DNA of 64,000 nucleotides from FEB-10 sp963710645 (GTDB taxonomy: Bacteria > Acidobacteriota > Thermoanaerobaculia > Thermoanaerobaculales > Sulfomarinibacteraceae), in assembly GCA_963710645.1 (NCBI GenBank), contig CAVQBD010000001.1:434001-498000 (forward strand). The letters are read 5' to 3'. Position 1 is the first letter of the stretch, and each line of letters starts with the position of its first letter. A model generated the notes under the pieces. That model was not told the DNA's origin. It was given only the letters and a program-made list of their open reading frames with translations, and did not search any database. The position numbers were made by a program, and so were the translations under genes. Shown here piece by piece: positions 7,691 through 16,484 of this stretch.

Positions 7691-9136
7691 TCACTGCAGA
7701 TTGATCGCCACAGCAATCGCGATAAAAACACCCGCCAGCGCGAGCAGCTGGAGCAGCAGGGGGACCATGAACCGCAGCCAGCGGTCGTAGGGCACCTTTG
7801 CCAGACCCAGCGACGCCATCAGAATCCCCGAGGTCGGGATCACGGTGTTGGAGAAGCCGTCGCCGCAGGTGAAGGCGAAGACCGCGGTCTGCCGGGTCAG
7901 GCCGAGGACATCTGAAAGCGGCGCCATCAGCGGCATGGTGACCGCGGCCTGACCCGATCCGGACGGGATGAAGAAATTGAGGAAACTCTGGACCACAAGC
8001 ATGCCTTCGGCGGCCACGTACCGGGGGACGTGCTGAAGCAGCGACGCGGCTGAGAAGATCATCGTATCCAGGATCTGGCCGTCGGAGAGCACCACCGTGA
8101 TGGCGCGGGCGAAACCAACCACAAGCGCGGCCACGGTCATCTCCTCCATCCCGCTCACCGCGGCGCGGGTGGCGCGGTCCAGCGGCAGCCGGCATATCAC
8201 GGTGGCCGCGATCCCCATAGCCAGGAATCCACCGGCCATCTGGGGCAGCCACCAGCCCATCTCCTGGACGGCGTAGAGGATGAAGACGAAGATCGCGGCG
8301 CAGGCGATCAGGGTGGCGATGTGAGCCCGTGTCAGGGCGGGGGGATCCACGTCCTCCACGGCCATTTCCACCTCGTCGCCGGCCATCAGCGAAGCCGACG
8401 GGTCGCGGCGAATCTTGGCGCCGTACCGGAGCATGTAGGCCACAGTCACCACCATGCAGCAGGCGAAGAAGGCGAGCCGGAATCCGATGGCGCTGTTCAG
8501 CGGCACCCCGGCGATGCCCTGGGCGATGTTGACCGTGAAGGGGTTGGTGGTGGCCGCTGCGAAACCCACCTGTCCGGCCGCATAGACCAGGGCCAGACCA
8601 TAGATCCGGTCGACGCCAATCTCACGGGCGACGATAAGAAATATCGGAACCAGCGGGATGTACTCCTCGCCCATGCCGAGGGTGGACCCCCCGATGGCGA
8701 TGAGCGTCATGAGAACGATGGTCAGTAGCTGCCACGAACCGCGAAAACGCTCCAACACCGCGTGGAGAAAGGCCGGGATGGTGCCGGTCTGCTGCAGGAT
8801 GGCGAACACACCGCCGATGATGAAGATGAAGAAGATGATGTCCGCCGCTTCGATCATCCCCCTCGGGATGGCGCTCAGAAATCCCTCCACGCTCTCGGGG
8901 CTTGCGTAGCCATCCACCGGATCTTGAACCAGAAGGCCCCTGGCGGATAGGTGTTTCGGGATGGTCTCGTAGGTGCCCGCGAGCAGAACAGTGCGATCGC
9001 TACCGCCCACTTCGATGGTCTCGCGCTCGAATTCTCCGGACGGAACCACGAAGGTGAGCAGGCTGCAGAAAAAGACCACACCGGTCAGCAGAGTAAACAC
9101 ATGCGGGACCCGCAACCGACGGATGGGTGTATTCAA
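7691..9136 (-). CDS. YfcC/DcuC-type membrane transporter
   Basis: A 481-residue integral membrane protein with about 11-12 hydrophobic segments and the signature FFIPSGSGQAAVTMPLMAPL near residue 390 plus FAFTCGDGFSNTVIPTSG, both typical of the YfcC family (DcuC fold; members are linked to basic amino-acid, peptide or dicarboxylate exchange). It probably exchanges or imports amino acids or small peptides across the inner membrane. The start appears to be TTG at 9136 with no clear Shine-Dalgarno, so the true start is uncertain. It lies downstream of, and in the same direction as, the RpiR regulator, and divergent from a TonB receptor, cyanophycinase-like and M20 peptidase operon, which suggests uptake of released dipeptides or amino acids. 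Confidence 0.85.
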   Translation of the reverse strand: MNTPIRRLRVPHVFTLLTGVVFFCSLLTFVVPSGEFERETIEVGGSDRTVLLAGTYETIPKHLSARGLLVQDPVDGYASPESVEGFLSAIPRGMIEAADIIFFIFIIGGVFAILQQTGTIPAFLHAVLERFRGSWQLLTIVLMTLIAIGGSTLGMGEEYIPLVPIFLIVAREIGVDRIYGLALVYAAGQVGFAAATTNPFTVNIAQGIAGVPLNSAIGFRLAFFACCMVVTVAYMLRYGAKIRRDPSASLMAGDEVEMAVEDVDPPALTRAHIATLIACAAIFVFILYAVQEMGWWLPQMAGGFLAMGIAATVICRLPLDRATRAAVSGMEEMTVAALVVGFARAITVVLSDGQILDTMIFSAASLLQHVPRYVAAEGMLVVQSFLNFFIPSGSGQAAVTMPLMAPLSDVLGLTRQTAVFAFTCGDGFSNTVIPTSGILMASLGLAKVPYDRWLRFMVPLLLQLLALAGVFIAIAVAINLQ

Positions 9137-9150
9137 GATATTTGTCTCAA

Positions 9151-9233
9151 CTCTGATTTTCGGCTCTGAAATCCCCGCTCTGCCGTCACCTCTATCCCCG
9201 GTTGGTGGGGGATTTCAGAGCCGAAAATCAGAG
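9151..9233. repeat. Long perfect inverted repeat between rpiR-like and transporter genes
   Basis: The left arm 9151-9176 (starts CTCTGATTTTCGGCTCTG) and right arm 9208-9233 are perfect complements of about 26 nt. The inner edges carry CCCC/GGGG and the loop is about 30 nt. It could act as an intercistronic terminator or processing hairpin between two minus-strand genes. Its form (variable arms, C/G-rich inner part) matches the heptad palindromes elsewhere. Confidence 0.8.
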
Positions 9234-9257
9234 CAATACCCATATGCATAATGCGCT

Positions 9258-10127
9258 CTACCGATCGGACGGCATGACGTCGGTGGCCTCGCCGAGGACC
9301 CGGTTGATGTGCGCGAAGGCCTCGAGGGCGTGGTCGCGGTGGCGATTGGCGATTTCGGCGGCGAGGGCGTTGAAGAGAACGGTCACAGCGGCCACCGCAT
9401 TGGTGAACATGACGTTGTCGCTCTTCACCGCGAAGGCCCAGCGGGCCAGCCCGGCCGCCGGTGCGGTGAGCCGGTCGCAGATTGCCACCGTGCGGGCCCC
9501 CTTGTCATCGGCGTCTGAAATCAAGTGGAGAGATTGTCTGGAGTACGGGGGGAATGAAAAGACCACGACCACGTCGCCCGGTTTGACTGCGACCAGCTGC
9601 TCCCGAGGCGATGTGAACCGCGGCGACAAACAGGTGGCGCGGAGACCGATCTGGGTCAGGGTGTAGGCCGCCAGCTCGGCGAGGTGCGCCGAGACACCCA
9701 TGCCGAAGGTGTAGGTGAACTGAGATGCGAAGAGCGCATCGGCGACCCGGGAGAAGGTCTCCCGGTCGGTGGCCTCCACGGTCTTCTCGATGTTGCGGAT
9801 CTCCAGCGCGGCCACCGAGTCCAGCACGTCCTCGTGCAGCACCTCTGAATCCTCGTTGGAATCGGAGGACCCCAACCGGTTCTGGAGCAGCTCCACCAAC
9901 TCCATCTTCAGTTCGCCGAATCCCGAAAACCCGATCCGCTGGGCAAACCGAACGATGGTGGCTTCGGATGCGCCGGTGCGCCGGGCCAACTCCGGAATCG
10001 AGAGAAAGGGGACCGTCTGGACGTGTTCGAGCAGATAGTCGGCGATGGCGCGTTGTTGGGGGGGAAGATCGGTGGCCGATCTCGTGATCAGCTCTCGCAG
10101 TTCCATCTCGGTGGTGATGTCGGGCAT
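9258..10127 (-). CDS. RpiR/MurR-family transcriptional regulator
   Basis: A 289-residue regulator with an N-terminal RpiR helix-turn-helix (about 5-80; LSIPELARRTGASEATIVRFAQRIGFSGFGELK) and a C-terminal SIS sugar-isomerase-like sensor domain (about 115-260). The ATG at 10127 follows GGAGG. Members repress or activate catabolic genes in response to phosphorylated sugars or other small ligands. It is transcribed divergently from the TonB receptor operon and upstream of the transporter, so it likely controls both. The intergenic region holds a strong promoter and two palindromes (10189-10272). Confidence 0.9.
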   Translation of the reverse strand: MPDITTEMELRELITRSATDLPPQQRAIADYLLEHVQTVPFLSIPELARRTGASEATIVRFAQRIGFSGFGELKMELVELLQNRLGSSDSNEDSEVLHEDVLDSVAALEIRNIEKTVEATDRETFSRVADALFASQFTYTFGMGVSAHLAELAAYTLTQIGLRATCLSPRFTSPREQLVAVKPGDVVVVFSFPPYSRQSLHLISDADDKGARTVAICDRLTAPAAGLARWAFAVKSDNVMFTNAVAAVTVLFNALAAEIANRHRDHALEAFAHINRVLGEATDVMPSDR

Positions 10128-10188
10128 CTCATCCTCCGCGACCCAATCTCGAAACTTCGATCCATCATATCCGTTCTTCGAATGACGG

Positions 10189-10217
10189 TTGACACGAAGC
10201 GGTGCCGAGCCTATCTT
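10189..10217 (+). promoter_or_regulatory. Sigma70-type promoter for TonB receptor operon
   Basis: TTGACA at 10189-10194 and TATCTT at 10212-10217 are separated by 17 nt, near the sigma70 consensus, about 74 nt before the receptor start codon. Confidence 0.65.
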
Positions 10218-10218
10218 T

Positions 10219-10272
10219 ACAATATGATATGGGTTCTTTCATCATAATTGTCAAATGAAATTTTTATTTCAT
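10219..10272. promoter_or_regulatory. Candidate RpiR operator palindromes
   Basis: Directly downstream of the -10 box is an imperfect inverted repeat ACAATATGAT ... ATCATAATTGT (10219-10251), followed by a perfect one, ATGAAAT-TTTT-ATTTCAT (10255-10272). Binding here would block the promoter. Assignment to the adjacent RpiR regulator is inference. Confidence 0.45.
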
Positions 10273-10290
10273 AGCGGAAGGAGGCTGGTC

Positions 10291-13068
10291 ATGAGGCGCT
10301 CTGTTCTGTCAATTACATTGGTTCTTTTCGTGGTGGTTCTGTTGCCGGCGGGCGACCTCGGGGCCCAGGCCACATCGGGCAGCATCCGGGGGGTGGTCAC
10401 CGATCCCACCGGCGCGCCCATGCCCGGTGTCACGGTGTTGGCACAGTCCGACGCTCTGGTGGCGGGCCAGAAGTCGGCCATTACGGGCGGCAACGGCACC
10501 TACCGGTTTCCGTCGCTGCCGGTGGGCGCCTATGTGATCGAGGCCCATATGCCCGGATTCCAGTCGGTTCAGCGCGACGACATCCGGATCAGCCTGGGTG
10601 TGGACATCGAACTCAATCTCCAACTCGGCGATGTCACCATCTCCGAGGAGATCGTGGTGGTGGCCGACACGGTACAGGTGAGCACGGTGGACAACAGCGT
10701 GTCGTTCAACGTGGACGAGGACTTCATCGAACGCCAGCCGCTTCGCCGCGATCCGAATCATCATGATGAACTATGCGCCGGGAATTCAAGACGGCCAGGC
10801 CTACGGTGCGCCGTCCGATAATCAGAACGCCTACAACATGGATGGTGTGGACGTGTCCGAGCCCGGGCTTTGGCGACAGCTGGATCCTGCCGGCCATGGA
10901 GTGGGTCGCAGGAGGTCCAGGTCGAGGGTCTCGGCGCCGACGCTGAGTACGGCGGCTTCACCGGCGCGGTGCTCAACCTGGTCACCAAGTCGGGCGCCAA
11001 CGAGTTCCACGGCGACCTCCGTGCCTACTACTCCGGCGGTGGACTCAACTCGGAGAACGCCCCCGAGGGCACCGAGGGTGTGGAGACGCTTGACTCGGAT
11101 ATCGACGTCAGTCTGAGCATGGGTGGACCCGTCGTCAAGGACAGCCTGTGGTACTTCGTGTCGGGCAACTGGCGCCAATCCACCCTCGAGCCGTTCTACT
11201 CGGCCGGAGCACCCAGCAACGATCGGGCGCAGGACGAACGCACCTGGATCCGGGTGCTGGGCAAGCTGACCTGGCAGATCAACGAGTCCAACCAACTGAT
11301 CGGTCTGGTGGACGTGGACGACGTCACCAACGAGTACCGCCTACAAGGCGCATTCGTCCTGGCGAGTGCGGGCGAGAAACAGGACTCGCCTAACTTCGTC
11401 TACAACGTGACCTGGGAGTCGCTGATCAACAACAACAACTTCCTCAACGTCAAGCTCACCGGCTTCGACGGCGAGGACAAGCGGTCGCCCTACAACGGGA
11501 ACCGGCCCGGCCGCAACGACTTCGAGTCCGGATTCGAATGGGACAACCTGGTCTTCACCGGTGACGACACGGTGGCCCGCACCACCTTCGACGTCTCGTG
11601 GAGCCTGTTCGCCGACGGTCTACTGACCCAAAACGACTCGCACAACTTCAAGTTCGGCGTGGTCTACGAGAACGGCGACTACGACGAGACCGCGGTCCGC
11701 ACCGGCGGGTTCTCCTACTACGACGACTCCTACTGGTGCGATTCGCTGGACGAGTATTTCGCCGATCCATTCTGCGGTGTCTACTCCTCGGACTGGGGGG
11801 GCGAGATCCTGCTGTTCACCAAGAACGAGGGCTACAACCTCTACGCCCAGGACTCGTGGAAGGTGGGCCGGGTGACGGTCAACGCCGGTGTCCGCTATTC
11901 GAAATACGTGGGCAACTTCGATGATCCGGTGTCGGCCCCCACCTCGGGCGGCAGCGACGTCTACGACGTGGACATGTGGGCGCCCCGGCTCGGCTTTGTC
12001 TGGGATCTCACCGGTCAGGGCAAGACCGTCATCAAGGCGCACTATGGCCAGTACTACGAAGGTATGGCCGCCGCCTTCTACGACCGCGACGCGTCCGGCG
12101 CGGCCTTCACCGAGACGTTCTATTTCGACTACAACTTCGACACCGGCGAGTTCGACATCCCGGTGGGCGGCCGGCCCGCCGAGCAGGCGAGGATGGACCC
12201 GGGGATCAAACATCCCTACGTGGAGCAGTTCGTGGCCACGCTCGAGCACCAGCTCGGCAACGATTACCTTCTCGGCTTGGACTACATCCACCGCGACTAC
12301 CAGGACATCGGCGGCATGATCACCGCCAACGTGGAGGACTACGACCCGCTGGTGGCACCGAACAACCCGCTCACCGGTGGCGATCTGCCATTCTTCGATC
12401 TGCTGGCCGATCCGGACTTCGTGCTCACCAACCCGGCCGAGGCCGAGCGGACCTACGACTCGGTGATGTTGCGGCTGCACAAGCGCTATTCCAACGGCTG
12501 GTCGCTCGACGGCTCGCTGGTGTGGTCCGACCTCACCGGCAACACCACCTTCCGATGGGGCCACACCGGCTACGCAGCGGACTTCGAGGATCTCAACAAC
12601 ACCGTCAACGCCGCGGGTAAGATGCCCTTCAACTCGGACTGGGTGTTCAAGATCGCGGGCTCGGTGGATCTGCCGTGGAAGATCCTGCTGTCGGGCTTCT
12701 ATCAGTACCGCACCGGCGAGTACTGGACCCCGGTGGTGCGGGTGGACGGGTTGTACTTCAACGACCGGTCGTTTGTCTACATGACCGAAGCCGGCTCCGA
12801 GCAGTACGACGACCGTCAGGTGCTCGACCTGCGGCTGCAGAAGGACTTTGGGATCGGAAACAACATGATCATCGGGCTGTTTGTCGACGCCTTCAACGTG
12901 CTCGACGGCGACAAGGTCACCGACGTGGACGACTGGTGGGGGTATTACGACTACGACTACACCAACCACCCCGAGGGGAGCGGCTGGGACGAGCGGAGCG
13001 CCTACGGGACGCCGCTGGACATTCAGAGCCCGCGCACCGTCCGAATCGGGGCCAAGTTCTCCTGGTAA
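10291..13068 (+). CDS. TonB-dependent outer-membrane receptor (three apparent frameshifts)
   Basis: Starts at ATG 10291 behind GGAGG. A signal peptide is followed by a carboxypeptidase-regulatory-like beta domain (SIRGVVTDPTGAPMPGVTV), a plug region (NQNAYNMDGVDVSEP; VQVEGLGADAEYGGFTGAVLN) and a long beta-barrel ending RIGAKFSW with terminal aromatic residue. About 925 residues when repaired. It imports a large substrate into the periplasm. The frame breaks three times within about 170 nt: near 10740-10765, at an extra G around 10866-10870 (expected GFGDSWILP), and at an extra base near 10908 (expected WVQEVQVE). Each break adds one base and the frame is restored overall, which looks like local assembly error or a decayed plug. 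Followed by a terminator-like hairpin and a cyanophycinase-like gene. Confidence 0.85.
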
Positions 13069-13077
13069 TACCAACCC

Positions 13078-13109
13078 ACGGGGCGGTCTTCGGGCCGCCC
13101 CGTTATTTT
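13078..13109 (+). terminator. Intrinsic terminator or attenuator
   Basis: ACGGGGCGG and CCGCCCCGT pair around TCTTCGGG, followed by TATTTT. It lies 10 nt after the receptor stop codon and before the next gene, so it may reduce readthrough into the peptidase genes. Confidence 0.7.
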
Positions 13110-13125
13110 CCGGGGGGATGGAGAT

Positions 13126-13998
13126 ATGAGGCGCGTGATCATGGCGCTCGTTGCCGGCTGCGCCGTCGCTTCGGCGGCGGCTGCCAACCAGCCGTTGCAA
13201 GGCGGCCACCTGGTGCTCAACGGCGGCGGATCCAAGCCGGCGGTGGCGATGGAGAAGTTCATCGACCTCGCGGGCGGCATCGAGGCCGACATCGTGGTTT
13301 TCCCCACAGCGTCCGAAGAAAGCGACACCGGCGAGTATTACCAGGAGATCTTCAAGGACTACGATTGCGGCAACGTCTGGACCGCCGAAGTTCACGATCG
13401 TGGGGAGGCCCTGGACGAGGAGCTGGCGGCCCGGGTGGAGTCGGCGAACGGCATCTGGTTCTCGGGCGGCGACCAGCGGCGAATCACCCGCGCTCTGATC
13501 GGAACCCCGGTGGGTGAAGCGGTGCAGACCGCTTTTGGCCGCGGTGCGGTGGTGGGCGGCACCTCGGCGGGCACCGCCTGCCAGAGCGGTCTCATGATCA
13601 CGGGCGACGGCGACTTCACGGTGATCGCGGCCGACAACGTGGAGCTGTGGGAGGGCCTGGGTCTTTTCAGAGGTGTGATCGTGGACCAGCACTTCGTGGC
13701 CCGCGGGCGCCACAACCGGCTCATCTCGGTGGTGCTCGAACACCCCGAGCTGCTGGGCGTCGGTGTCGACGAGGCCACCGCGGTCTGGGTCCGGCCCGAC
13801 GGCAGCTTCAAGGTGCTCGGCGAGGGCTGGGTCGTGGTGTTCGATGCGGCGGCGGCCGACGTCACCACCGGAACATGGCGCGACGGCGGCACCGCGCTCG
13901 GTGCACGGGGTCTCACCACCCATGTGTTGCTGCCCGGTGATGTTTTTGATGTCTCCAGCCGTCAGGTTGTGGAGGAGGACCCATGGACCAACCGGTGA
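13126..13998 (+). CDS. Secreted cyanophycinase-like S51 peptidase
   Basis: A 290-residue serine peptidase of family S51 with a signal peptide (about 1-20). FSGGDQRR at 112-119, the nucleophile elbow GGTSAGTACQS (Ser147), and DQHFVARGRHNRL (His189) match cyanophycinases, which cut the storage polymer multi-L-arginyl-poly-L-aspartate into beta-Asp-Arg dipeptides. The export signal suggests an extracellular or periplasmic enzyme (CphE-like) acting on polymer from other organisms. Start ATG 13126. The gene overlaps the M20 peptidase gene by 16 nt, so the two are coupled. S51 also contains other isoaspartyl peptidases, so the exact substrate is an inference. Confidence 0.82.
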   Translation: MRRVIMALVAGCAVASAAAANQPLQGGHLVLNGGGSKPAVAMEKFIDLAGGIEADIVVFPTASEESDTGEYYQEIFKDYDCGNVWTAEVHDRGEALDEELAARVESANGIWFSGGDQRRITRALIGTPVGEAVQTAFGRGAVVGGTSAGTACQSGLMITGDGDFTVIAADNVELWEGLGLFRGVIVDQHFVARGRHNRLISVVLEHPELLGVGVDEATAVWVRPDGSFKVLGEGWVVVFDAAAADVTTGTWRDGGTALGARGLTTHVLLPGDVFDVSSRQVVEEDPWTNR

Positions 13999-15212
13999 AG
14001 CGTGGGCACGCCGTGCCCGATGAGGTCTTCGACGGGTCGGTGCAACTGCTGATGGACCTGTGCGCCATTTCGTCGGCCAGTGACGACATCGATGGTCTGG
14101 AACGGATGGCGGCCCGGTTGTCCGCCGCTCTTGAGCCTTTTGGGTTGTCGCTGGAGGTGGTCCACCAACCCGGGGTGGACGCTCGCCAGTACCCGGTGCC
14201 GGTGGCTCGGGGTCCGGAGACGTCTGACGGGTACCTGCTGGCCCTCGGACACCTCGACACAGTCCTTCCCGGAGTTCTCCCCGAACGCAAGAGTGGACGC
14301 GTGACCGGGACCGGAGCCCTGGACATGAAGGGTGGGCTGGCTGCGTTTGTGGGCGCGCTTGATCTCCTCGCCCGGACGGGTCCGGACGCCATTCCCCGCG
14401 ACCTCGTGTTCGTCGGAGTGCCCGACGAAGAAGTGGGCGGTCCGATCTCCGAGCAGGTCGTCCGGACCTGGGGTGACACAGCGCGGACGGTGTTGGTGCT
14501 GGAGCCCGGGGCGCTGCGGCCGGCTGGCGCCGAAACGCTTGTGACCGGCCGCCGTGGGCTCACCGTCTGGCGGCTGGAGTCTCGTGGTCGCGCCGCCCAC
14601 TCGGGTCTGGCCTACTGGCAGGGTCGGTCGGCTCTGGCCGCTGCGGCTACGTGGTGCGGCGCGGTCCAACGCATGTCCGAAAAGGGTGCCGGACCCGTTG
14701 TCAACGTGGGCCGGATCGTGGGCGGCGACAGCGAATTCGTCCAGGACCTGGGCGAGGAGCACCACTTTGTCGGAACCTCGCAACGACTCAACGTGATCCC
14801 CGACCGCTGCATCGCCGAAGGCGAGGTGCGGTTTCTCGATACCGCGGATCGCGACCGGATGCTCGGTCAGATGCGCGAGATCGCCGGCCAACTCGCGACC
14901 GGTTGGGGCGTGGAAATGGACCTCCACGAAATCGAACAGTTGCCGCCGGTGGATCCCCGTGGCTCAGGGGGAAAGCTCGCCCAGCGGCTGGTGGACTTTG
15001 CTGCTTCTGATGGCTGGACGCTTGAACTTGAGGACGATCGCGGCGGGGTCTCCTTTCCGAACTTCCTTCCCGATCCGTCGGCGGTGACTGTGCTGGACGG
15101 GCTGGGCCCTTGCGGCGGGGGCATGCACACCCGCGAGGAGTATGTGGATCTCATGTCGCTGCGCCGCCGCATCGGTCTGATCGCCGAGGCGATTCGGCTG
15201 GTCGCCGAATAA
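13983..15212 (+). CDS. M20-family metallopeptidase, candidate beta-aspartyl dipeptide hydrolase
   Basis: A 409-residue zinc peptidase related to glutamate carboxypeptidase and ArgE/DapE. Metal and catalytic motifs are visible: GHLDTV (His90, Asp92), GALDMKGG (Asp114), VPDEEVGG (Glu149, Glu150), and a C-terminal GGMHTREEYV His. The dimerisation domain is at about 185-300. No signal peptide, so it acts in the cytoplasm. The overlap with the cyanophycinase-like gene suggests that it hydrolyses dipeptides released outside and then imported. Some M20 enzymes (CphZ-type) hydrolyse beta-Asp-Arg, which would suit this context. Simple glutamate carboxypeptidase activity is the alternative. Confidence 0.85.
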   Translation: MDQPVKRGHAVPDEVFDGSVQLLMDLCAISSASDDIDGLERMAARLSAALEPFGLSLEVVHQPGVDARQYPVPVARGPETSDGYLLALGHLDTVLPGVLPERKSGRVTGTGALDMKGGLAAFVGALDLLARTGPDAIPRDLVFVGVPDEEVGGPISEQVVRTWGDTARTVLVLEPGALRPAGAETLVTGRRGLTVWRLESRGRAAHSGLAYWQGRSALAAAATWCGAVQRMSEKGAGPVVNVGRIVGGDSEFVQDLGEEHHFVGTSQRLNVIPDRCIAEGEVRFLDTADRDRMLGQMREIAGQLATGWGVEMDLHEIEQLPPVDPRGSGGKLAQRLVDFAASDGWTLELEDDRGGVSFPNFLPDPSAVTVLDGLGPCGGGMHTREEYVDLMSLRRRIGLIAEAIRLVAE

Positions 15213-15310
15213 GATCAAAGAACGAAGAACGAAGAACGAAGAACGAAGAGCGGACCCGCCTCGGGTGGGTGGGGGTTCTTCGATCTTAGTTCTTCGATTT
15301 TCGATCGATC
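15213..15310. repeat. Inverted heptad element filling the gap between convergent genes
   Basis: It starts directly after the M20 stop codon and reaches the permease stop codon at 15309-15311. Left: GATCAAA plus four perfect GAACGAA (15213-15247). Centre: CCCGCCTCGGGTGGGTGGGGG-type block. Right: TTCTTCG, ATCTTAG, TTCTTCG, ATTTTCG, ATCGATC (15276-15310), complementary in family to the left. It can fold as a long hairpin and may serve as a bidirectional terminator. Confidence 0.85.
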
Positions 15311-16484
15311 AGAGTTCGCGGAGCGCGGTGGCCACCGGCAATCTGGCGGCTCTCAGCGCCGGCAGGAGGCCGCCCACGAGTCCCATCAGCAAGGCAAACG
15401 CCATCCCGGCAACCAGCAACCCTGGGGTCACGCGGAACGCGAACGCCAAATGCGAGAAGGTCTGCCAGTTGATGGTGCCGGTGGTGAAGCCGTTGAGCGG
15501 TAGAACGACGAGGCAGCCGAGGACGCCACCCACCAGCGCGATCAACACAGACTCCAACATGAAGGACAGCACCACGCTGCCGCCGCTAAAGCCGAGAGCT
15601 CGCATGGTGGCGATTTCCCGCGCCCGAGCCGCCACCGCCGAATACATGGTATTGAGCGCTCCAAACACCGCTCCGATGGCCATGACGATGGCCACGAGAA
15701 AGCCCAGAACCCGGATCAGTGTGCTCACCACCTGGGATTGCTTGGCGTAGTACGCCTCCTCCCGTTCCACCTGAACCGTGAGTCGCGGATCGGACGTGAG
15801 GCGGTCCTTGAAGTCGTTGAACAGGCTTGACGACTTCAGGCGAACGGTGAGCGAGCTGAAGACATTTTCGGACCGCTTGAAGGTCTGCTTCAACACGTTG
15901 GCATCGCACCACAGCTCGGAGTCAAAGGCACTGCCCCCGGAGTCCATGACGCCCACGACCGACCATGTCTGACCCCCGATTTTGATGGTGGACCCGAGTT
16001 GAAACCCACTGTAGATTTTGGCGGCGTTCTTCCCCACCACCAACTCGGCCAGCCCCGGGTTGAAGAAGCGGCCCCGGACCACCTTGACCGACGGCCGCAC
16101 GTCTAGCACTTCGGGTGACAGTCCGCGAATCTGGACATTGGCGTCGGTTCCGGTTTTTGCGAGCGGGAATGCCCCGATGACAACCACCTCCGGACTGGAG
16201 AGAGGATTCCCCGAACCGTCTCGAGCCACTTCCTGGGAATCGGCGATGATCTTCGCCTGATCGAGGGTCACCGCGCTCACCATTTCAGAATCGGCGCCCG
16301 AACGCAGAATGATGGCGTTTTGCGGCGAGCCCGAAGCCACCAGGGTGGCCTGGAAGCCCCGCGCCATGGCGAGCATTGCGACAAAAACTGCCACCGTGCC
16401 GGCGACGCCGAGCACCGATACCACTGTGGTCGACCAACGGGCGGCCACGCTGCGGACGTTGTAGGAAAATGGAATGGCCATCAC
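15309..16484 (-). CDS. MacB/FtsX-type ABC transporter permease
   Basis: A 391-residue ABC permease with an N-terminal transmembrane helix (about 20-42), a periplasmic MacB-like domain (about 45-260) and three C-terminal helices (about 265-380) with the FtsX-family motif REIATMRALGFSG. It works with the ATPase at 17617 and adaptor at 18357 to move a substrate from the inner membrane or periplasm outward (lipoprotein, antibiotic or peptide). The start overlaps the previous permease by 4 nt. A second, related permease precedes it, so the pump is probably a heterodimer. Confidence 0.88.
   Translation of the reverse strand: MMAIPFSYNVRSVAARWSTTVVSVLGVAGTVAVFVAMLAMARGFQATLVASGSPQNAIILRSGADSEMVSAVTLDQAKIIADSQEVARDGSGNPLSSPEVVVIGAFPLAKTGTDANVQIRGLSPEVLDVRPSVKVVRGRFFNPGLAELVVGKNAAKIYSGFQLGSTIKIGGQTWSVVGVMDSGGSAFDSELWCDANVLKQTFKRSENVFSSLTVRLKSSSLFNDFKDRLTSDPRLTVQVEREEAYYAKQSQVVSTLIRVLGFLVAIVMAIGAVFGALNTMYSAVAARAREIATMRALGFSGGSVVLSFMLESVLIALVGGVLGCLVVLPLNGFTTGTINWQTFSHLAFAFRVTPGLLVAGMAFALLMGLVGGLLPALRAARLPVATALREL

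Noticed and set aside
11620..13923. A 767-codon open frame on the minus strand opposite the receptor and cyanophycinase-like genes
   Set aside because: It is antisense to recognisable proteins, has no motif, and is explained by high GC content which removes stops.
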